Below, piece by piece: positions 59,574 through 64,000 of a DNA stretch of 64,000 bases. Numbering within the stretch: position 1 is the first letter of the stretch; each line of letters begins with the position of its first letter. The stretch comes from Paenibacillus alvei DSM 29 (GTDB lineage Bacteria > Bacillota > Bacilli > Paenibacillales > Paenibacillaceae): positions 1 through 64,000 of the forward strand of contig NZ_AMBZ01000009.1 in NCBI RefSeq assembly GCF_000293805.1. Direction: 5' to 3'. Both the position numbers and the translations under genes were made by a program. The notes beneath the pieces were generated by a model, which ran no database searches, had not been told where the DNA came from, and worked only from the letters and a program-made list of their open reading frames with translations.

Positions 59574-61058
59574 ATGAAAAGATTTTTGATTATCCTGACA
59601 ACCGTTCTCTCCATGGTCGCCGTTTCGGCCTGCAGCAGTTCCGGTAACGGCAGCGGAAATGGCAATAGAGCCGGAGGAAGCGGTGGCGTCAGTGATCATG
59701 CAACCCAAACGGCGCAGAAAGGTCATGCTGCCGAACCGCCGGGAGGAGCGATGCCGCCCCCGTCCGATACGGAGAAAAAAACGGTGGTGTTCTCTACCGG
59801 CTTTCCAAGCGATTATTATAAGCTGGCAAAGCAGCAATATGAAGCCAAGCATCCTAATATCACGATTGAGCTGCAATCCGTCGAAAGTGATGATTCCCGA
59901 ATAGAACAGGATTTGGAGAAATTCGTTAAAACGACGAATACGGCCATGCTATCCGGCAAAGGTCCCGATCTTATCAATTTGGATCAATTGCCTTCTGCCG
60001 CTTACATCATGAAAGGTTTATTAACTGATATGTCCAAAATCATCGACACGGATCCCGAATTTAAAAAAGAGGACTATTTCAATAATGTATTGGACGGTAT
60101 TAAGGCCAACGGTGGAATTTACGGGATGCCGCTATATTTTTTCGTTTATGGTTTAAAGGGAAACCAGACATTCATCGAGAAGAGCGGAGTGACATTCGAT
60201 GATACGAAGTGGACCTGGGCCGATTTCGCCGAAACCGCCAAACAGTTGACCAAGAATTCGGATAAAGAATATTATCGATATGCCTTAGGCGGAATTCCGC
60301 CCGAGATGATGTTGACCAATTTTGTTAAAGACCAGTACGGTTCCTATGTGGATCAAGTTAATGGGAAAGCCAAATTTGATACTAGCAACTTTATTCAGAT
60401 GATGAAGCAAGTGAAATCCTTGTACGACAATAACATTATTAGTTCAACTGAATTTTCCCTAATTTTCAGCCCGGTTCAAATCAATTCCCCGGAAGATTAC
60501 ATAGAAGAATTAAGGCAAAGCGATTTCGCGGGCAATTATGCTTACAAGTCGAAGCTCTACTTGAGCCCAAATCCCAACGGGGGGAAACCCGGAGCCACGT
60601 TCAGGACGTATATGACGATCGGCATCAACAACAAGTCGTCTGTTAAACCGGAAGCTTGGGATTTCGTCAAGTTTATGGTATCCGAAGAAATGCTATCTCA
60701 AGCGAAAAGCACCGGTTTCTCCATCAATAAGGCTGCCTATAAAAATAGAGTGAAGGAACTGCTGAAAACGGGGAAGGTAGAATCCATTCAAGAAATCGGC
60801 CCTATGAAAGGCAAAGTATTCGAGATTACGCAAAAGGATATTGACGATTTGGAGAAGTTCGTGACCGGAGCCAACTATCATGTGTTGGAGAAGCTCGTGA
60901 GCGGCCCCATTTCACTTGCTTCTTCGTCTCAGAAAAGTAGTAACAAAATCGATCAAATTGTGCAGGAAGAATCGATTGCTTATTTCAGCGGGCAGAAAAC
61001 CCCGGAAGCTGTGGCCGAACTGATTCAAAATCGGGTAACCACGGTACTGAATGAGTAA
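59574..61058 (+). CDS. Extracellular solute-binding protein (family 1, CUT1-type sugar ABC importer)
   Basis: A 494-residue lipoprotein (VLSMVAVSACSSSG) with a low-complexity linker (Gly/Ser/Asn/Pro, about 22-65) before the binding fold: TVVFSTGFPSDYYKLAKQQY, ITIELQSVESDD, GPDLINLDQLPS, GLLTDMSKII, GGIYGMPLYFF, WTWADFAETAKQL and KPEAWDFVKFMVSEEML. This is the MalE/family-1 receptor layout. ATG 59574 follows GAGGAAG. The stop overlaps the first permease by eight bases. Ligand unknown, likely an oligosaccharide. Confidence 0.92.
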   Translation: MKRFLIILTTVLSMVAVSACSSSGNGSGNGNRAGGSGGVSDHATQTAQKGHAAEPPGGAMPPPSDTEKKTVVFSTGFPSDYYKLAKQQYEAKHPNITIELQSVESDDSRIEQDLEKFVKTTNTAMLSGKGPDLINLDQLPSAAYIMKGLLTDMSKIIDTDPEFKKEDYFNNVLDGIKANGGIYGMPLYFFVYGLKGNQTFIEKSGVTFDDTKWTWADFAETAKQLTKNSDKEYYRYALGGIPPEMMLTNFVKDQYGSYVDQVNGKAKFDTSNFIQMMKQVKSLYDNNIISSTEFSLIFSPVQINSPEDYIEELRQSDFAGNYAYKSKLYLSPNPNGGKPGATFRTYMTIGINNKSSVKPEAWDFVKFMVSEEMLSQAKSTGFSINKAAYKNRVKELLKTGKVESIQEIGPMKGKVFEITQKDIDDLEKFVTGANYHVLEKLVSGPISLASSSQKSSNKIDQIVQEESIAYFSGQKTPEAVAELIQNRVTTVLNE

Positions 61059-61917
61059 GCTGCTGCGCAATGAAATGGCCGTGGCTGCGCTCTTCCTGTC
61101 GCCAAGCTTGATCGGCTTTGCCATCTTTTATTTGATTCCCTTTATTATGGGGGTTCTATATTCATTTCAAGATAGCCCGGGTAACGGCTCTTTTGTCGGT
61201 TTTCACAATTATGAGTCGCTGCTGGAGAGCGCTTCCTTCCGCAAAGCGGCAGCTAACACTTTTCTTTTTACCGGTGTATGCGTACCGCTAATCGTTGCTC
61301 TATCTCTATTATTTGCCCATCTTCTGAACCAAAGACTGTTTATCCGGAATTGGCTGCAAACCGCTTTTGTATTGCCGCTTGTTGTCCCTGTCGCTTCCAT
61401 TGTGATGGTATGGCAAATCGTATTCGACTGGAACGGAACGTTAAATGAATGGCTGCATAGCTTGCATTGGGAGCGGGTTGATTGGATGAAATCAGATTGG
61501 GCTATCGTCGTGCTGGCAGTCGTATATGTATGGAAAAACATCGGCTATAACATCATTGTGTTTTTGGCTGGCATGCGGAACATTCCAAAGGAATATTACG
61601 AGACGGCGGAGATCGAAGGAGCGGGAAAATTCCATCAATGGACTCATATTACTTTAGTCTATGTAACGCCAACGATGTTTTTCGTCGTTCTCATGTCCAT
61701 TATCAATTCGTTCAAAGTGTTCCGCGAAACGTATCTGATCGCAGGCGATTATCCGCATGATCAAATCTACATGCTCCAGCATTATATGAACAACATGTTT
61801 CTATCGCTGGATATCCAAAAGCTGACCGCGGCGGCCGTTGTTATGGTGGGGGGCATCTTGATTTTCGTAAGCTCCATGCTGGCCATCGAACGGCGTTTCC
61901 GGAATTTTATGGAGTAG
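61051..61917 (+). CDS. Sugar ABC transporter permease (MalF/UgpA type)
   Basis: A 288-residue six-TM permease. The EAA loop is YYETAEIEGAGKFHQWTHIT, which meets the ATPase. N-terminus AALFLSPSLIGFAIFYLIPF and LQTAFVLPLVVPVASIVMVW are typical. ATG 61051 lies inside the binding-protein 3' end, so translation is coupled. No ATPase gene is in the window; CUT1 systems often share MsmX elsewhere. Confidence 0.92.
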   Translation: MSKLLRNEMAVAALFLSPSLIGFAIFYLIPFIMGVLYSFQDSPGNGSFVGFHNYESLLESASFRKAAANTFLFTGVCVPLIVALSLLFAHLLNQRLFIRNWLQTAFVLPLVVPVASIVMVWQIVFDWNGTLNEWLHSLHWERVDWMKSDWAIVVLAVVYVWKNIGYNIIVFLAGMRNIPKEYYETAEIEGAGKFHQWTHITLVYVTPTMFFVVLMSIINSFKVFRETYLIAGDYPHDQIYMLQHYMNNMFLSLDIQKLTAAAVVMVGGILIFVSSMLAIERRFRNFME

Positions 61918-61927
61918 GCGAGGGGGA

Positions 61928-62803
61928 GTGAAAGTGGCTATATTTCGCAAGCTTGTGCGAACACTGGTACTGTTCCCGATCGCCACGATGATGTTGTTTC
62001 CCGTTGCGGTCACATTTGCCAACTCACTGATGACCGAGGAAGAAATTAACCATAACTACCATCTCATCGGCAAGATGGTTCAGATCGCGGCGGGGGAAAA
62101 CGACTCATTCATTAATATAAAGCTGATTCCCGATTGGGTATCCTTTAATCAATACTCGGAAGTACTGATCTATAAGCCTATGTTCCTGCAAATGTTTTGG
62201 AATTCCGTTTTCTTGGTCGTACCGATCATTGTCGGACAGATTTTCGTTGCGTCTTTGGCTGCTTATGCGCTGGCAAAGCTCCGATTCAGGGGGCGAGATA
62301 AGCTGTTTTTCGTTTATTTAATGACCATGCTCATGCCCTTCCAAGTCACGCTGGTCCCCAACTACATCATTGCGGATAAGCTCGGAATCATGAACACCGA
62401 ATCCGCTATTATTTTGCCGGGAATTTTCAGCGCTTTCGGGGTGTTTATGCTGAGGCAGTTCATGCTGCATATCCCGCAAACGTATATCGAAGCGGCGCAA
62501 ATGGATGGAGCCGGACATGGAAAGATTTTTTGCAAAATCATCGTTCCGTTGATTCAGCCCGGAATTGCTGCATTAATCGTATTATTGTTTGTTGACAACT
62601 GGAACATGGTCGAGCAGCCGCTCATTTTTTTGGAGGACTCCTTCAAGCAACCGCTATCTTTATACTTATCGCGCATTAATGAAGGAGCCCGCGGAGTTGC
62701 TTTTGCCGCATCCGTGATTTATATGGCTCCGATGATCTTACTGTTCTTGTATGCGGAGTCCTATTTTATCGAGGGAATCCAGCTATCGGGGATAAAAGGA
62801 TAG
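61928..62803 (+). CDS. Sugar ABC transporter permease (MalG/UgpE type)
   Basis: A 291-residue permease. N-terminus LVLFPIATMMLFPVAVTFAN, then SLMTEEEINHNYHLIG; TM core SLAAYALAKLRFRGRDKLFF and YLMTMLMPFQVTLVPNYIIA; EAA loop YIEAAQMDGAGHGKIFCKII. It pairs with the preceding permease. GTG 61928 lies right at GAGGGGG, so GTG 61934 may be the true start. An HlyD-type gene follows within 21 bases. Confidence 0.92.
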   Translation: MKVAIFRKLVRTLVLFPIATMMLFPVAVTFANSLMTEEEINHNYHLIGKMVQIAAGENDSFINIKLIPDWVSFNQYSEVLIYKPMFLQMFWNSVFLVVPIIVGQIFVASLAAYALAKLRFRGRDKLFFVYLMTMLMPFQVTLVPNYIIADKLGIMNTESAIILPGIFSAFGVFMLRQFMLHIPQTYIEAAQMDGAGHGKIFCKIIVPLIQPGIAALIVLLFVDNWNMVEQPLIFLEDSFKQPLSLYLSRINEGARGVAFAASVIYMAPMILLFLYAESYFIEGIQLSGIKG

Positions 62804-62824
62804 ACCTTACATGAGGTGAACGGT

Positions 62825-63964
62825 ATGGAATTACAACGAAGTGAACAGTCAGCAATCGGTCGGAAACGAAACATACGCCTCGTATTTGGCTTGTTTATCG
62901 GGCTCTTGGTTGGATTTACACTGTTTAGCAATACGTTAGCAACGATGAGCTTGCCCAAGGTAGTGTTGGCGATGCCGTCCAGGGGACAGCTTGTTCATAC
63001 TTTTTCGGGCAGCGGGGTGGTGAAATGGAAGGCGGAAACGGCCTTGTCAAACAACTCGGGATGGCGAGTGGAGAAAGTACTCGTTAAGGAAGGGGAGCCA
63101 GTGAAGAAGGGACAGACGCTCGTCATATATAACAAAGAAGCGGCCGAGCAGCAAATCTTGGACGAACAGGCCAGTCTGAAAAAGCTGAAGCTTTCGCAGG
63201 AAGAACTGAAGCGCAATTTTATCGAGGCTTCGCAAAAAGCGGACGAAGAAGCGATTGCAGCAGCGAAAAATGCGCTTGGCATCAGTGAAGTCGATCTCGA
63301 GGTTCAGGAGAGACGAATTCAGAAGCTGCAACATGATTTAAAAGCGAACGGCATGCTGATTGCTCCGTTTGACGGGGTCGTTACAAAGGTCGGCGCGACG
63401 GAAGGACTGCCTTCTGGTGGAGCTCCCGAAGTCGTTATTTCAAACAAAAGCTTTGGATTTGAGTTTGAATTCCTTGCCCCGGCAACTATGGCCGCTTCTT
63501 TAGAGGCGGGCGAGAGCGTCAAAGTACGGGTGGAGGGAAGCCAGGCTCTTCAAGTTGAAGGCCGCATTGAACATATCCAAAATGCCGTTTCCAGCTATCA
63601 GACCGGTGCCCCGGATGGAAAAAGAACGAACGCCGAAGTCTCCATGAAGCTTGTACGGATTACGATGAAAAATCAGGATATAAAAGGCGGCGAGAAGGCT
63701 CAGCTCGAGTTGACGAAAGTGACGGACGATGCGCTCCTCGTACCTAATAAAGCGATCCGCGATGACGGCGGCCAAAAGTATGTGTTTGGAATCGAGGAAA
63801 AAAATGGTCCGCTCGGCAACGCATTTTACATTCGGAAACTGCCCGTTACCGTTATCGATTCCAATGAATCCGTATCGGCCGTAACCGAAGGATTGTTCGA
63901 AGAGGGAAAAATCGTCACCGAGAGCAGCGAGCCGCTTCAGGCAGGCGATAAAATTCGATTATAA
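62825..63964 (+). CDS. HlyD/YknX-type membrane-fusion (periplasmic adaptor) protein
   Basis: A 379-residue protein with one N-terminal TM (LVFGLFIGLLVGFTLFSNTL). The biotinyl-lipoyl halves are GWRVEKVLVKEGEPVKKGQT and DGVVTKVGATEGLPSGG, flanking a coiled coil (EQQILDEQASLKKLKLSQEE to VQERRIQKLQHDLKAN); a beta-barrel and membrane-proximal part follow (LLVPNKAIRDDGGQKYVFGI). This matches YknX/MacA adaptors of Gram-positive ABC exporters. ATG 62825 follows GAGGTG. It appears to be in the sugar-importer operon; a MacB-like partner may lie beyond the window. Confidence 0.88.
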   Translation: MELQRSEQSAIGRKRNIRLVFGLFIGLLVGFTLFSNTLATMSLPKVVLAMPSRGQLVHTFSGSGVVKWKAETALSNNSGWRVEKVLVKEGEPVKKGQTLVIYNKEAAEQQILDEQASLKKLKLSQEELKRNFIEASQKADEEAIAAAKNALGISEVDLEVQERRIQKLQHDLKANGMLIAPFDGVVTKVGATEGLPSGGAPEVVISNKSFGFEFEFLAPATMAASLEAGESVKVRVEGSQALQVEGRIEHIQNAVSSYQTGAPDGKRTNAEVSMKLVRITMKNQDIKGGEKAQLELTKVTDDALLVPNKAIRDDGGQKYVFGIEEKNGPLGNAFYIRKLPVTVIDSNESVSAVTEGLFEEGKIVTESSEPLQAGDKIRL

Positions 63965-64000
63965 CAGAACTATGTATCATGAAGTTCAAATTGCTGGTTC

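Overview
The window looks like the chromosome of a low-to-medium GC Firmicute of the Bacillales, most likely Paenibacillaceae (Paenibacillus or a close relative). The signs are strong AGGAGG ribosome sites, frequent TTG/GTG starts, and Bacillales-type families: DUF4386, DUF1878, DUF4358, copper-amine-oxidase-N 'stalk' proteins and a DctB/DctS/DctR/DctP dicarboxylate module. The genus is an inference. No rRNA, tRNA, CRISPR array, intact insertion sequence or phage gene was seen.

Layout. 0-4 kb: two divergent family-2 glycosyltransferases, the 3' end of an APH-type phosphotransferase, a DUF4386 membrane protein and a decayed fragment of a rifampin phosphotransferase. 4-9 kb: C4-dicarboxylate uptake (symporter, binding protein) with its DctS/DctR two-component system. 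9-15 kb: an antibiotic-resistance block made of an Lsa-type ABC-F ribosome-protection gene behind a terminator/antiterminator leader, a Cfr-like 23S rRNA methyltransferase behind a leader peptide, and an intact rph. 15-19.5 kb: SMP-30-like lactonase, PAF-acetylhydrolase-like hydrolase, ArsR regulator, aldehyde dehydrogenase and gene remnants. 19.7-24.2 kb: an NAD salvage set (Nudix regulator, nicotinamidase, pncB, nadD, nadE) with two matching TTAAC-N12-GTTAA sites. 24.8-31.3 kb: TetR, DJ-1/PfpI, catalase, then a small secreted protein, DUF1878, a subtilase and an AAA ATPase. 31.6-37.3 kb: arsR-acr3-arsC, a MATE exporter and a bifunctional glutathione synthetase (gshF). 37.4-44.5 kb: an OmpR-type two-component system and a surface-polysaccharide O-acetylation operon (SGNH lipoprotein, MBOAT, DHHW protein, DUF4358 lipoprotein). 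44.7-49.9 kb: a second two-component system, a beta-propeller lipoprotein, a stalk protein and a polysaccharide deacetylase. 50-53 kb: desaturase, LysE exporter and a glycine-zipper protein between two direct repeats. 53.4-56.2 kb: a third OmpR-type system with two small membrane or secreted proteins. 56.4-64 kb: a fourth OmpR-type system with a lipoprotein, then a sugar ABC importer followed by an HlyD/YknX-type adaptor.

Themes. The window is rich in sensing (five two-component systems) and in defence against toxicants: PTC antibiotics, rifamycins, arsenic and peroxide. About eleven genes carry frameshifts, and nearly all are single missing bases, mostly in A or T homopolymers. In most of them restoring one base (two in the AAA ATPase) gives a full-length, family-typical protein. 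This looks more like homopolymer under-calling in the assembly than real gene decay. Genuine remnants also exist: the rph fragment, APH 3' end, LysE 3' end, a Rossmann start and a truncated SGNH lipoprotein.
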